Shown: positions 1-11,313, counted from the first letter of the stretch. The stretch: 64,000 nucleotides of DNA from Umbilicaria muhlenbergii (GCA_000611775.1 KK106981.1:4404927-4468926); one strand, 5' to 3'. The notes: generated by a model from the letters alone, not told the origin. Translations and numbers: made by a program.

Positions 1-1215
1 AATACCGCCGTCGAAACAAACCCCATCGCTGTTACCGAATCTACCGCAGGTCACTTTCATTCTACGGGTCATTCACTTTGTGCAATTGCCAGTGGTGATG
101 AAGCCGACACTGATGGTGAGCGTGATGGTCGTCGCCGAGTACCAAGAGATGCCGTCGTCAATTTCAGAGACTTCGAGAGCGAGAAAGGCCCTACTACTGG
201 CACGAAGTCGCCTGAATCAAAGCGCAAGAAGAAATCCAGGAGAAAGCACCGTAAGGCTGGACGTCATGAAACAGTTGCAAACGAGTCCGAGAAGATTATC
301 TCCCCCAGTCTAGACTGCAAAGACCCTGAGCCACCCGGCAACGGGCCCGGACCCCAGGTTGGCTTCGTTCAGAGCACCCAGGCAGCGCCAGAACCTTCGC
401 CAAAGAGCCCATTTAATATCCGCGGCCTCTCTGTTCGTTCCACGGTGCCGAAGATGCTCTCATCCACCGTTTTCTCCGCTGCCAACCCAACAGGCCCATC
501 TCCGACTGGGGCCCCTCAACCTGGAGTAATCGTTCCTCGCGCGCCGTATGGGCTTCGCCGTACTAGCTCACTTCCAGATCGTCTCAACCAAGCCCAGCCA
601 TCGGCGCCATCGGCGCCATCACCATTCGTCTTGCCGGTCAGCGCCTCGGGAGGATCACTTCACTCCAAAGATGACAAACCTGCGAAGAAGTACGTGTCTC
701 GCACCACGGCAATAGTGTTGCTTCTCGTCTCGACCGCGCTTGTGGCTGTCTGTGCCGAGTTCCTAGTTAGCAGCATCAACTACCTCGTCGACAACACCGG
801 TGTCAGCCAGGCTTTTGTCGGTCTTATCATTCTTCCCATCGTTGGTAACGCGGCCGAGCACGTCACAGCGGTGACTGTGGCCAGCAAGAATAAGATGGAT
901 CTTGCCATTGGCGTGGCTGTTGGCTCCAGCATCCAGATTGCGCTCTTTGTCACCCCGGTCATTGTACTACTGGGATGGATCCTGGGCAAGGACATGAGCC
1001 TGTACTTTACGTTGTTCGAGACGGTGTCACTGTTCGTCTCGGCGTTCATTGTCAACTTCCTGGTCTTGGATGGCAGGAGTAACTACTTGGAAGGAGCGCT
1101 GTTGATTGCCGCATACGTGATCATTGCTGTGGCGGCGTTCTTTTACCCTGATTCGAGCCAACAGAGCACAGTGGGTGGGGCGGAGATTGGGGAGAGAACG
1201 CTGAAGATGCTCTAG
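1..1215 (+). CDS. Vacuolar Ca2+/H+ exchanger (CAX/VCX1 family), 5' end outside window
   Basis: The frame is open from base 1 to the TAG at 1213-1215, giving 404 residues; the start lies upstream of the window. Residues 1 to about 225 are hydrophilic, Pro/Ser-rich and carry a strongly basic patch (KRKKKSRRKHRK), as expected for the long cytosolic loop between the two halves of fungal CAX proteins. From about residue 230 on there are several hydrophobic helices. The second CaCA signature GNAAEHVTAVTVASKNKMD starts near residue 282 and is followed by GVAVGSSIQIALFVTP. The family exchanges cytosolic Ca2+ or Mn2+ for vacuolar protons and sits in the vacuolar membrane. No intron is seen in this part. 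Which CAX paralogue it is cannot be told without the N-terminal half. Confidence 0.9.
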   Translation, partial: NTAVETNPIAVTESTAGHFHSTGHSLCAIASGDEADTDGERDGRRRVPRDAVVNFRDFESEKGPTTGTKSPESKRKKKSRRKHRKAGRHETVANESEKIISPSLDCKDPEPPGNGPGPQVGFVQSTQAAPEPSPKSPFNIRGLSVRSTVPKMLSSTVFSAANPTGPSPTGAPQPGVIVPRAPYGLRRTSSLPDRLNQAQPSAPSAPSPFVLPVSASGGSLHSKDDKPAKKYVSRTTAIVLLLVSTALVAVCAEFLVSSINYLVDNTGVSQAFVGLIILPIVGNAAEHVTAVTVASKNKMDLAIGVAVGSSIQIALFVTPVIVLLGWILGKDMSLYFTLFETVSLFVSAFIVNFLVLDGRSNYLEGALLIAAYVIIAVAAFFYPDSSQQSTVGGAEIGERTLKML

Positions 1216-1790
1216 GGGCAAGTTGGTGAAAGTGGGGTTGATGGTGCGAGGAGGGCACAGCTGGTCCTTCCGCAATGACTGTCGTTACGTGGATTTGATT
1301 GTCTGCGTGCTTTTAGCTCTGTTAAGGAGCACCACTGCTCTACAGCATTACGCTAGCTTCCAGTAACGAATCAATGACATTCCTGCGATGACACGATCAG
1401 ACGTAAAGAGCTGTATGCCTGTAAAGCCAGTGCCAGTAAACGAGAGTACTGTTGAACTCCCTGGCTCCATCCCCTCCAAGCCTGGCAAGGCCCCTCAAAT
1501 CACGTCGATCTGGACAATGCCACTGTCAACAAATTGATCTGCTATCTTCAACAGGACTATATCTGAGCAATGAAGTTTTCACACTATGCTCGAGATGCAC
1601 CCTCGTTCACATTCACATGCGCATGCCATGCGACGACCTGCTTGAATTGGTACCTTATCGGCATGGCTGTGCGTCATGTCTGTCGTCACACGTCCCACCG
1701 ATGACGACAAACTCAAGTAACCGCATAAACGTCTCGGGCCTTTCTTTACCTTACCTTACTCGACAGCCACGCATAACACTCTCCATCTTG
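1216..1790. other. Intergenic region between CAX and SDR genes
   Basis: No coding region supported. It holds the 3' flank of the exchanger gene and the presumed promoter/5' UTR of the SDR gene, with a pyrimidine-rich leader (repeated CTTTAC/CTTACC) at about 1741-1790 just before the first in-frame ATG. Confidence 0.6.
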
Positions 1791-3381
1791 ATGCTCCGTA
1801 GACTCACACTCCAACCCCTCAAGTTCTCATCACCCCAACTTTCCAAGACTTGTGTTTCGTTTTACCGCGTACCTCGTTCTATTGGCTTCAACGTCAACGT
1901 CACAACAGTACCAGTAGCAGAGATGTCGTCAGGTGCAGGTGAAAAGGGCGAGTTCAAACCTCTTGATGTGGGAGGCTCGCAATCACAGCCTGGGTATTAC
2001 TTCAGTCTCCTTCTCCGAGGTGGGATCCATGTGGGGGTCGGTACTGATTGTTTGGTGGTGTAGGAGCGAGATCGATATGGAACCTACCTCCGAGGCGACT
2101 AAGCTCGAGGGTCCGGGCCGCTTCTTGGAGTATAAGGGCGTGGGCAAATTGAGGGGGAAGAAGGTCTTGATTACGGGGGGAGAGTAGGTTTTCTTGTTTA
2201 TTAATCACGCTTCGTGATCTTCTATGTTTCGAGTTTGAGGATTCAATTGCGTTTTTGTGCCATTGGATGTCTTTCTTCTAGGAAGCGCTGTTGATGTTGC
2301 TTTCCCCCCATCCACGCATCTCTGGGGAACCCCCAATTGTCTGTCCGCTCATCTGACGCATCCATCCCATGCAGCTCTGGCATCGGCCGCTCCATCGCTA
2401 TTCTCATGGCCCGCGAGAACGCCGACGTCAGCATCGTCTATCTTCCCGACGAGCAAGAAGACGCCGAAAAGACGAAAGATGCTGTCGAAGCTGAAAAGCA
2501 ATCTTGTCTCCTGATTCCCGGTAACTTGATGGACAACCAGACTTGCAAAGATGCGGTGGATAAACATGTCAAGAAGTACGTCTCCTCCAGGCCCAGTAGG
2601 GAGCGAATTGAATTGAATTGATGGCGGTGTATTGACGTGGTGGAATGGTAGGTACGGACGGATCGACTGCCTGGTCAATAACGCCTCCAAGCAAGTCCAG
2701 TGCGCGGAATTCGCCGAGATTGATCTCGACCAGGTGGAGAGCGTTTTCCGTAGCAATATCTTGCAGATGTTCGCTATTACGAAATACGCCGTTCCGCATA
2801 TGAAGAAGGGTAGCACGTATGTGTGCTTTCAATTCCCACCGTCACGTAAATGTCCGGATGGCTCACATGGTATAGCATCATCAACACCACCTCCGTCGTC
2901 GCTTTCCGGGGTACCGGCAGCATGATTGACTATGCCTCCACTAAAGGCGCCATCGTCGGCTTCACGCGCGCATTAGCGAAGAATTTGCTCCCGAAGGGTA
3001 TCCGTGTCAATGGCGTTGCGTGCGTCTCTCCGTTTTCCCCCCTTCCCCTCGTCGAAATTCCAGCTCCCCCCTTTCCCAACCCCTCACATTTATCATCTTC
3101 CCGTCTAACGCATGTTGACAACCACACAGCCCCGGCCCCGTCCACACCCCCATCCAACCTGCCTCGCGTCCTCCGGAGCAAATGGAGGATTTTGGGAAGA
3201 AATCGCAATTAGGCCGCGCCGGGCAGCCGAGCGAGATCGCGCCGACGTATGTGTTTTTGGCGAGCGGGGAGTCGGAGTTGTATTATGGACAGGTAAGTGT
3301 CACACTGATGGAAGTCTTGATTGTGAAGAGGAGGCTGACGTTTGGGGACAGATTATGCACCCGTATCCCATGGGTGATTGA
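1791..3381 (+). CDS. Short-chain dehydrogenase/reductase (classical SDR), seven exons
   Basis: Exons are 1791-1993, 2064-2183, 2375-2575, 2652-2816, 2876-3019, 3130-3292 and 3352-3381; all introns are GT-AG and the phases agree. The core of about 297 residues starts at the ATG at 1923. It has the Rossmann glycine motif (ITGG-D-SGIGRS, split by intron 2), LVNNAS, the catalytic Ser in IINTTS and the YASTK Tyr/Lys pair. It ends ELYYGQ-IMHPYPMGD, the usual C-terminus of this fungal SDR group. The reaction is NAD(P)-dependent oxidoreduction; substrate unknown. An in-frame ATG at 1791 adds 44 residues with several Arg/Lys and no acidic residue before position 44, like a mitochondrial leader. I annotate the longer form, but the 1923 start (purine at -3) is equally possible. 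Confidence 0.85.
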
Positions 3382-4051
3382 AGAAGTGGTACGGAATGAA
3401 GAGGTAGTGATGGGAGTGCCGGTGGATATTTGAGGATGTGGGCGATGACAGAGGAGCTGAAGGAGCTAGGGACACAACTGTGCTCAAGCGCTTGGTTCGA
3501 TCCGCAAAAAGTTTGACGACGTTTGAAAACCACGAGGGATGAATTCGCGTAATGATATCTTGACATGACATCGTTCCCTGACGCTGTCCCATATATTCTT
3601 GCCTCAGCCTATCGCACTTCTCAGCCATGTCCCAAGCCCGTCCTGTCGATGAAGCATTCTATCCGCTGCAAACCCCAAACAACCGACTGTGCCATGCCAC
3701 AGAGCCTGCTGGATCCCTCCACCCCGGAAAAGCCTCCGATCCTGCGCCTCAGCCCGTGGGGACGATGTCAGAGTGTTGACTGCAGCATGGCATTCAGTCC
3801 ACCTACAGCAGGTCCCCCGATCGACCTCTGCACTTGGCCCTAAGGTCGCTAGACCCAATGCAGGGATGAGGGAGCGAATAATTTGTACCGTCCGCCACCC
3901 TCGGAGCGAGTGATGCTTGAGCGTCGAGCGCTCGAACCGTCACACGGTCGTGACTCCGGGATTTCCTCGGCGGCACTCCGTCCCCGGAAAGGCATGGAAA
4001 GAGAAGAGCAAGAGGCCTCCCCCCGACTCCCTTCTCTTCCACCCACCCCCC
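3382..4051. other. Intergenic region, convergent 3' flanks
   Basis: This lies between the 3' ends of the SDR (+) and VPS28 (-) genes. Short open frames overlap here on both strands, but none has a domain, a splice pattern or a composition that supports a gene. I see no RNA gene or repeat. Confidence 0.5.
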
Positions 4052-5061
4052 TCAGTTCAACGTAGCCTTAAACCCATGATATGCCCCCTCCATATCAAAA
4101 CTCAACTCCCTCGCCTGCTCCTCGCTCAGCTCCTCCGTCGCGCGCATCTGATTCAGCGTAATCAACCACTGGATTATCTTCCCGCGGTCCTCGAAATCCC
4201 GGTCTGTAACTTTGTTCACGCTCTGGATCACCTCGGATAGCAGCGGGTGCAGACTGTCTTTGCTGTACATGTGCAGCTTTAAAGCGTCGAGGAAGGTTAT
4301 GAAGTTTTCGGTTGCTGTCGAGATCAGGGCGCCGGAGGGGGCGTGAGAGGGGCTGAGGGGGTGGGTGGTGGTTGTAGGGGTCGGGAGGGAGATGGTGGCG
4401 GGGAGGCCGGTGCGGAGGCGTTCGGTCGCGCGGGGGCAGTCAATCTGAATGGGGGGCGTTAGTGTCACTTTTGCCTGAGGGAAGCCGAGTTCACGAGAAT
4501 CGAAGGCACAGGTGGGCGCAAGAGCAGGCAACCTTGCGCGCTGACCCATCACCGCCGGCGCCAACAGCAGGGAAAGTCGGGATAAAGAGGGACGACATAC
4601 CTCCCACGTCCGCTTGAATGTTTCCAAGTCGACGAATTCCCGCGCTACAGTCTCGTCGGTCAAGTTCGACTTGTATTGCTTCAGCAGCCGGCTGCACGTT
4701 TCCGTGTATTCGGACTCGGTCACCGAGTCTTTGATATAGGCTTTTTCGAGGCCGTCGAGCGTGATGATGATGCTATAGATTTCGGCGAGGGAATCGTACA
4801 GGTCGCGCTCGGCGGTGCTCGTGGAAAGCTTGACTTCCTTGGGCGGGGAATTGAAGTTAGTGGAGGGATTGGCTGGGATAGAGTAGTAGGCCGACGCGCA
4901 GATGCATTTGAGATGGGGTTGAATTGAAGGTTTAGGTCGTATTTGTGCCATTAAAGGAGAAGATGTAGTACCTCGTCTAGATTGATTGTCGCGGAGAGAA
5001 TATTGGGGGTGTAGCTGTAGGGTGTTGGCGCATAAGGCGTCTGCCTAGGAGAGGCATACAT
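4052..5061 (-). CDS. VPS28: VPS28, ESCRT-I subunit, three exons
   Basis: Minus-strand exons are 5061-4972, 4837-4601 and 4444-4052, giving 239 residues, the normal length for Vps28. Exon 1 encodes MYASPRQTPYAPTPYSYTPN and SATINLDE, the typical fungal N-terminus. Exon 2 has AERDLYDSLAEIYSIIITLD and exon 3 has IDCPRATERLRTG, then the C-terminal helical domain. Intron 2 (4445-4600, 156 nt) is a multiple of three and stays open, so a naive ORF call would absorb it; GTATGT and CATTCAG mark it as an intron. Intron 1 uses a weaker AAG acceptor, preceded by an ACTAAC branch point. Vps28 binds Vps23/Tsg101 in ESCRT-I, which sorts ubiquitinated cargo into multivesicular endosomes. An insert rich in Thr/Pro between the N and C domains is not unusual. 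Confidence 0.93.
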
Positions 5062-5389
5062 TTTGCTCGTTGGTGGCTTTGGCCCTGCTTCTACCGGCAG
5101 GTCTGTATCGCTCGCATCATCTCTAACACCGAAACGCACACGCTGCCACACAAGAGCTTAGTGAGCTTGTATCAACGGTTGTTGAACGTTGTAGGAGCAC
5201 CCAGAGACAGAAATGCAATTCTGGATGACTAATCAACCGACGATTTGGCTTGGCATCGTTCTTTTCCAACTTCGCACTCCGGAGTGATTTCCGGAGATTT
5301 GGGTTACGACAGCCAGCCGCAACTGATCCCTCAATCCGGGTCCTTCCCTCTTTCTCTTGTATCTCTCTGCGGCAGCAGACATTGCAATC
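5062..5389. promoter_or_regulatory. Shared divergent promoter region, VPS28 / ATP20
   Basis: These 328 nt separate the start codons of VPS28 (-) and ATP20 (+), so both promoters must lie here. A C/T-rich leader runs into the ATP20 ATG. No clear TATA box was seen. Confidence 0.55.
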
Positions 5390-6309
5390 ATGTCTGCAGC
5401 TGCATCTCGCGCCATGCTGCGCCACACCCAACTCCTGTCCCGACGGACAGCTCTCCGACACGCCTCAACCACCACAAAAGCTACCGAGGCTGCCTCAAAC
5501 ACAGCTTCGAAAGCAAAGGAAAAGACCTCAGAGGTGGCTTCGAAAGCACAGGAGGGTCTATCGCGGGTAACTTCGTCAGCCGGTTCGGGTATAAGCAAAG
5601 CAACGGAGAGCATAACCTCGGGCGTGAGTGCAGTTGGAGGGCGGACTGGAAGAATGATTTCTTTCGTTCAATGTGAGTTGAATCTGTCCCCCCAGCTGGA
5701 CAGAGCATACAGAGAGTCAATTGGGTGCATCGGAGATCCCTATGGATGACGAGCGGCTTTCAGCAACGTGCGCTCTATCTGTGCATGTGCTCCGCATCAC
5801 CGAATCTTTGGATGGGCGATTCAGGCCTGTACTATCTTGCAGCGTGGACAGCTAATACATGGTTTTCATAGCAATTATACCGCCTACTATCTACTACTCC
5901 AGGGTAGGACTAGAGCTCACCAGACTAGTTTTCCAAGGACAGAAGATGAGTCCACCGTAAGTCAAGAGCCGCTTCCAGTATCTGTCTAAGACATGTCTAA
6001 CCGCGTATACTCTTTCGCAGAAATGTTGCACAGTTCCAACACTATCTCCAGAATATCACCCACGGCCTACGGCATCCCATGAGCATCTTTACCAAGACTG
6101 CCACCGAATCAGGGGCTATGAGTCCTGAAGGCATACTTTCGCGAATCAGAAACGTCAATCGCCAGGAAATGGTCTCCGTGGCAATCATCACCGCGGAGGT
6201 GCTGGGGTTCTTCACAGTAGGAGAGATGATTGGAAGACTCAAGCTGGTTGGATACCACGGAGACGTGCATCATACCGAGCAAGCAACACCTCACGGCGAG
6301 GATTTTTAG
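5390..6309 (+). CDS. ATP20: Mitochondrial F1Fo ATP synthase subunit g, three exons
   Basis: Exons are 5390-5672, 5872-5956 and 6021-6309 (218 residues). The first residues (MSAAASRAMLRHTQLLSRRT) are basic and hydroxylated, like a mitochondrial presequence. An Ala/Ser/Lys-rich helix follows. Exons 2-3 carry the conserved core PPTIYYSRVGLELTRLV-QGQK and a C-terminal membrane helix with VSVAIITAEVLGFFTVGEMI, whose GxxxG-like face matches the dimerisation segment of subunit g. In yeast this subunit helps dimerise ATP synthase and shape cristae. Introns use GTGAGT, GTAAGT and CAG/TAG ends. An in-frame upstream ATG at 5357 would add 11 residues, but the 5390 start gives the better leader. Confidence 0.88.
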
Positions 6310-6749
6310 ATAAAATAGCATGCGCAGTGGTATTGACCGGGACAACGTGTGGGAGCAGAGGAGAGGATGGTGCCGGGGTTGCAGGGGGTTTGAGGCGGTG
6401 TAAATGATTGAGGACAATGGTGGAGCTGCGTTCTTTCTAATCCTGTGCACATACCATGTCGTCATAGAGTTGTAGCAATGTACAACAGCTCAAAAGCATG
6501 GGAATTATTCAGGAAACACAACATATCTGTAGATGTATGGTTAGCTTTGATTGGCTTGTTCATGCTTCGGTGAAAATATACTCGGCGATAAATTTGTAAA
6601 CGTACTCTTGAAACCATGCCTTTGCGCCCAACACAACAACGTGCGCCTGCCATGATCCTCTAAAGATTCCGTGATGACTTTACATTGAATGGTGCTGAAC
6701 TACTTGGTGAAAGTCTTTGCGACATAGAAGCTGTATTATACGCCGAGAA
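6310..6749. other. Intergenic region ATP20 - ROK1
   Basis: Contains the ATP20 3' flank and the ROK1 promoter. No supported gene or repeat. Two short upstream ATGs (6685 and 6717) precede the ROK1 start; the one at 6717 is in frame. Confidence 0.5.
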
Positions 6750-9029
6750 ATGGATATCTTCAAGCTGCTTACCAGGTCTACCAATCTTCAAAAGTCCTTG
6801 TCAGCATCCAAAAAGTCTTCGACACCGCAAATACCTTCTGCTGGCGCATCCGCACATCCTTATCTCTTTGACCAGAGAGACGATGCTACAGACGGTCAAC
6901 GGACTGATGGCGAGACCAATGAAGGCAAGAAAGGCAAGAAGCGCAAGAGAGACACAGCTGGCGAAGAAGGAGAGCTTGACTTTTCGGAGGAGCTGAACTT
7001 CTTTGAAGAAGTCCCAAAGCCGACAAAGGTACCGAAACGGAGCTCGAGTAATACAGTAGTCCTGCAAGGTCTCAGCAATGGCGAGAGGAATGGAGCGAAC
7101 GAAGAGCTAGCGGTGGCTTCTACGGAGGAAAATCTTGATGAAGAGGAGTGTAGAAGGATCTTGAAGCTTCACAAGCTCAAGGTCACCTTGTTAGGAGAGG
7201 AACAAGTCCTTCCAGATAAACCTAGAAAGAGGAGAAAGGAGGCGCAACCGAAGCAGGTTACTCAGTCTAAGCAAACTCATACACCGGTGGTACCACAACC
7301 TTTGGCATCTTTCACTCAACTACGAAGTAAGTACGGGCTATCGAAGAGGCTGGCGGAGAATTTGAAGTTGCAAGGCTACAAAGTCCCTACGGAGGTACAA
7401 CTAGGAAGCCTACCATTACTGCTGGGATCGGACATAGATTGTGGCTTAGTAGGCAGTGAAAAGAAGAAGAAGAAGGGGAAGCATCACAAGTCTGACTTGG
7501 ACCTGCTTACGGTTGCGCCTACAGGCAGTGGGAAGACCTTGGCGTTCCTGATACCAATGCTGCACGGGCTGCTTGAGGAGCGCTACGTCGAGAAGAAGGC
7601 AGCGCAGGATACAGGGGATAAGCCCCGAGGAAGCCAGGAGGTCAGGGCAATCATTATTGCCCCTACACGAGAGCTGGCAGATCAAATCGTCAACGAGGGA
7701 AGGAAATTGGCTATGGGTACAGGTCTCAAAATAACTGGAATGCGAAAGGGCATGTCATTACATGCAGACGGACACGACTACCGGGAAGACGCTTCTGACG
7801 GGTCCGACCATGATGGCAGTGAGGAGGACCACGAGGAGGGAGATGTGGAGACCAAGTCTCTCGTAAAGGCAGACGTCTTAGTCAGCACTCCATTGATGCT
7901 TCTGCATACAATAACTGCCAAAGAAATATCGAAACCAAGACCCCTACCCTCCGTCAGATACTTAGTCCTCGACGAAGCCGACGTTCTCCTCGATCCACTT
8001 TTCCGTGACCAGACACTCGGCATCTGGCAAGCATGTATTAACCCTTCTCTCCGGGTCTCTCTATGGTCTGCCACTATCGGCTCCTCCATCGAAACGCTCG
8101 CTCAGCAAACAATCCTCACTCGACGCAAGTCCCTGGAACTATCTTCCACCACACACCGACTCATCCGTCTCGTCGTTGGTCTAAAGGATTCAGCTATCCC
8201 CAACATCTCACACCGCCTCGTCTACGCCGCAACAGAGCAAGGAAAGCTCCTCGCCCTCCGCCAGCTCTTACATCCGACATCTTCCATAGCCGATCAGCAG
8301 GACGCTCCTTCATTACGGCCGCCTTTTCTTGTGTTCACACAAACCATACCTCGAGCAACAGCGCTTCATTCGGAGCTCATGTATGACATACCACCCGCTG
8401 CTGGAGGTTCATCTCGTATTGCAGTCCTCCATTCATCTCTATCCTTGAATGCTCGCTCAGCTATAATGACTCGTTTTCGCGCGGGCGAGATATGGGTGCT
8501 CATTACAACCGACTTGCTTTCGCGCGGAGTGGACTTTAAGGGAATGAACGGGGTCGTCAACTACGATATACCGACTTCAGGGGCCAGCTACGTCCACCGC
8601 GTCGGCAGAACTGGTAGAGCTGGGAGAGAAGGTGGGGTAGCGGTCACATTATACACGAAGGAGGATATCCCGTATGTAAAAGGCATAGCCAACGTAATTG
8701 CGGCAAGTGAGAAAGCCCATGGTGGGAAAGTAAAGGACGGGGAAAACATGGGTGTGCAGAAGTGGTTGTTGGATGCGCTACCTACACCTAGTAAGAAGAT
8801 GAAGAAGGAGCTCAAGAAGAAGGGTGTTGAGGCCAGGAGATCGGGCAATGGGGGAGACGGCGTGGGAAGGAAGGCGAGGATTAGCACGAAGAGTGGATTT
8901 GAAAGGAAACTGGAGAACAGGAGAAAGGGTGCCATGTTGGGAAGCCGGAGAAGGGTGGCAGAGGAGGAGAAGCTAGCGGATGAGGCGGGCAATGAAAGTG
9001 AGGGAGAGTGGGGAGGGATTGAGGATTGA
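6750..9029 (+). CDS. ROK1: DEAD-box RNA helicase, Rok1 (DDX52) type
   Basis: One uninterrupted frame of 759 residues starts at MDIFKLLTRSTN, the usual Rok1 N-terminus. The N-terminal 150 residues are Lys/Glu-rich with a basic KKGKKRKR patch. Then come EECRRILKLHKLKVTLLG, a Q motif (VPTEVQLGSLP), Walker A APTGSGKT, PTRELADQ, DEAD in LVLDEADVLL, SAT, and motif VI HRVGRTGRAGREGG. An acidic insert (residues about 345-370) sits between motifs Ia and II. The C-terminus is Lys/Arg-rich, fitting a nucleolar protein. Rok1 acts in early 18S rRNA processing and releases snR30. No intron is needed. The ATG at 6717 would add 11 residues; 6750 matches the family. Confidence 0.92.
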   Translation: MDIFKLLTRSTNLQKSLSASKKSSTPQIPSAGASAHPYLFDQRDDATDGQRTDGETNEGKKGKKRKRDTAGEEGELDFSEELNFFEEVPKPTKVPKRSSSNTVVLQGLSNGERNGANEELAVASTEENLDEEECRRILKLHKLKVTLLGEEQVLPDKPRKRRKEAQPKQVTQSKQTHTPVVPQPLASFTQLRSKYGLSKRLAENLKLQGYKVPTEVQLGSLPLLLGSDIDCGLVGSEKKKKKGKHHKSDLDLLTVAPTGSGKTLAFLIPMLHGLLEERYVEKKAAQDTGDKPRGSQEVRAIIIAPTRELADQIVNEGRKLAMGTGLKITGMRKGMSLHADGHDYREDASDGSDHDGSEEDHEEGDVETKSLVKADVLVSTPLMLLHTITAKEISKPRPLPSVRYLVLDEADVLLDPLFRDQTLGIWQACINPSLRVSLWSATIGSSIETLAQQTILTRRKSLELSSTTHRLIRLVVGLKDSAIPNISHRLVYAATEQGKLLALRQLLHPTSSIADQQDAPSLRPPFLVFTQTIPRATALHSELMYDIPPAAGGSSRIAVLHSSLSLNARSAIMTRFRAGEIWVLITTDLLSRGVDFKGMNGVVNYDIPTSGASYVHRVGRTGRAGREGGVAVTLYTKEDIPYVKGIANVIAASEKAHGGKVKDGENMGVQKWLLDALPTPSKKMKKELKKKGVEARRSGNGGDGVGRKARISTKSGFERKLENRRKGAMLGSRRRVAEEEKLADEAGNESEGEWGGIED

Positions 9030-9114
9030 GTATTGCGTCAATGAACAAGATTCCGGATCCCATGTGCCAATTGTAAATCACACTCAAAACCAGCAATATC
9101 GTCCTAAGTGACAT

Positions 9115-9156
9115 GGAAGAATCATACTGGAAGAATCATACCCGAAGAATCATACC
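9115..9156. repeat. Three tandem 14-nt units
   Basis: Three adjacent copies of (G/C)GAAGAATCATAC(T/C) at 9115-9128, 9129-9142 and 9143-9156, in the 315-nt gap between ROK1 and the D-lactate dehydrogenase gene. Nothing else in this gap is supported. The units could act as a cis element or be a chance minisatellite. Confidence 0.8.
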
Positions 9157-9344
9157 CCGTGCGCTGTAGATACTCGATTATGCTTTGCTGGGCGGACCGG
9201 CTCCGAGGGCAACATTTAGCCTCATTTGAGCGCTGCACCGACAGCTTCCCCACACTTTATCTTTGCGCCCAACGTCAACAACTCTGGTTCTGCATTTACT
9301 TGTACACGCTCTGCGGACCACCTGGGCCTACCTAAATCAACGAC

Positions 9345-11313
9345 ATGTCTCCTCCCAAGCTTGGTCCAATACCCTCCGTGCTACGAAGAGCTGGACGTAT
9401 CACTCGCCCTTCTCAACAATGCATACAGCAAGCCAGTGTTTGTGAGAGGCGGTCATTACACGTCTCTAGGTCACTCAGAGAAGAACAAAAATCTTTCAGA
9501 GGCCAATTATACGAGAGCACAGCAGAGAGGATCCAGCGGGAGCGAGCGGAACAACAGCGGTTTGCAAAGGATCGCGCAGCAAGTGGCGGAAGCCACGCCT
9601 TTGCCACCACCTTTGGTACTGTTCTAAATTCCCTGGATCTTTAACCTTGGTGCTGACCAGTCACAGCGGTAGTAGCGGCGTCTCTGGGTTGCTATTGGCT
9701 TGGCTCCATGAACCCCGCCCCTCCGTCGACTGCATCTACAATACCTCTTGGATCTGCCGAGCCACCAAAACATGATACCTCTCCTTCGAACCTTCAAGCC
9801 GCTTGGGCAGACTTTGTGGAGATAGTGGGGGAAGACAATGTCTCGACGAATGAGGGCGACCTCCAAAGCCATTCGGGGTCAGAGTGGTCTTCATATACAA
9901 CCAAGGATAGCGAACATCCTTTCCTCGTCGTGTACCCATCAACCACCGAGGAGGTCAGCAGGATAGTGAAGATTTGTCATGAAAGGAGGATACCCATCAC
10001 AGGATACTCTGGAGGCACGAGCCTGGAGGGGCACTATTCAGCAACGAGGAACGGGATTTGTGTCGACTTTGGGCGCATGGACAAGATTCTGGAATTACAC
10101 AAAGATGACTTGGATGTGATAGTTCAACCAGGCGTGGGTTGGGAGTTGTTGAATGAGGAGCTCGGCAAGGATGGCCTCTTCTTTCCTCCGGACCCAGGCC
10201 CAGGTGCTATGATAGGAGGCATGGTTGGTACGGGTTGCTCGGGCACGAACGCGTACCACTATGGCACGATGCGGGAATGGGTGCTCAGCTTGACAGTTGT
10301 TCTGGCCGACGGAACGGTTATTAAGACGAGGCAAAGGCCACGCAAGAGCAGCGCGGGCTACGATCTTACGAAAATGTTTATCGGCAGCGAGGGGACTCTT
10401 GGGTTGGTCACGGAGGCTACATTGAAATTGACGGTCAAACCGAACAGCTCAAGTGTGGCTGTTGCTAGTTTCCCTACAGTGCGGGATGCAGCGGAATGCG
10501 TTTCGAGGATTGTGGGTGAGGGTGTGCCAATTGCGGCGGTGGAGATCCTGGACGATGTGCAAATGAGGTGTATCAACGAAAGCGGGTCGACGACTCGGGT
10601 GTGGAAAGAAGTTCCGACATTGTTCTTCAAGTTTTCGGGTACCCCATCAGGAGTGAAAGAGCAGATTAGCATTGTACAGAAGTTGGCCAGGACGAAAGGT
10701 AGCAAAAGCTTCGAGTTCGCAAGGGATGCAGCCGAGGCGGCGGAGTTGTGGAGCGCTAGGAAAGAGGCGCTCTGGAGTGTGATGGCGAAACGGCGAGATG
10801 GGAGCGATCATGTCTGGACTACGGATGTCGCAGTACCGATCAGCAGACTGCCGGATATCATCGAACAGACGAAAGAAGATATGAGCTCTTGTGGGTTACT
10901 GGGATCAATTGTTGGGCATGTCGGCGATGGCAATTTCCACGGTGGGTGTCCTATAACTCTTCCACGGCATGCGATGCTAACAGTGGCATAGCTATCCTGC
11001 TATTCAATGACAAGGAACGAAAAGTGGCCGAGGAAGTAGTCCACAGGATGGTCAAGCGAGCAGTGGAGATGGAGGGAACAGTCACAGGCGAGCACGGAGT
11101 TGGCCTCATCAAGCGTGATTATCTAGCTCATGAAATGGGGGAAACCACGGTTGATGCGATGAGGAAGGTGAGTCATCCTTTAAGAGTGCGATTGGGTTGT
11201 TCTCTAACAGACTGTCGTAGTTGAAGCAAGCTTTTGACCCGCTGTGTCTGCTCAATTGCGATAAAGTCGTGAGGGTGCAAATGCCCAAGGCTGGGGAAGT
11301 ACAGCCATGGTAG
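9345..11313 (+). CDS. DLD1: D-lactate dehydrogenase (cytochrome), mitochondrial FAD enzyme, four exons
   Basis: Exons are 9345-9615, 9667-10941, 10992-11167 and 11221-11313 (604 residues). The N-terminus has many Arg/Ser (RRSLHVSRSLREEQKSFRG), a mitochondrial leader, and exon 2 opens with a short hydrophobic anchor (VVAASLGCYWLGS), as in inner-membrane Dld1. The FAD-binding type-4 domain follows: PITGYSGGTSLEGH, GTGCSGTNAYHYGTMREW, GSEGTLGLVTEATLKL. The C-terminal FAD-oxidase domain has GHVGDGNFH, GEHGVGLIKR and ends with LKQAFDPLCLLNCDKVV. It oxidises D-lactate to pyruvate and passes electrons to cytochrome c. Introns of 50-53 nt break exactly at conserved positions. DLD1 is the best call; a D-2-hydroxyglutarate dehydrogenase is less likely given the leader and spacing. 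Confidence 0.9.

Noticed and set aside
4445-4600. Reading VPS28 through the 156-nt in-frame intron as coding
   Set aside because: Good GTATGT and CATTCAG ends, and removing it restores the conserved TWE-IDCPRATERL join.
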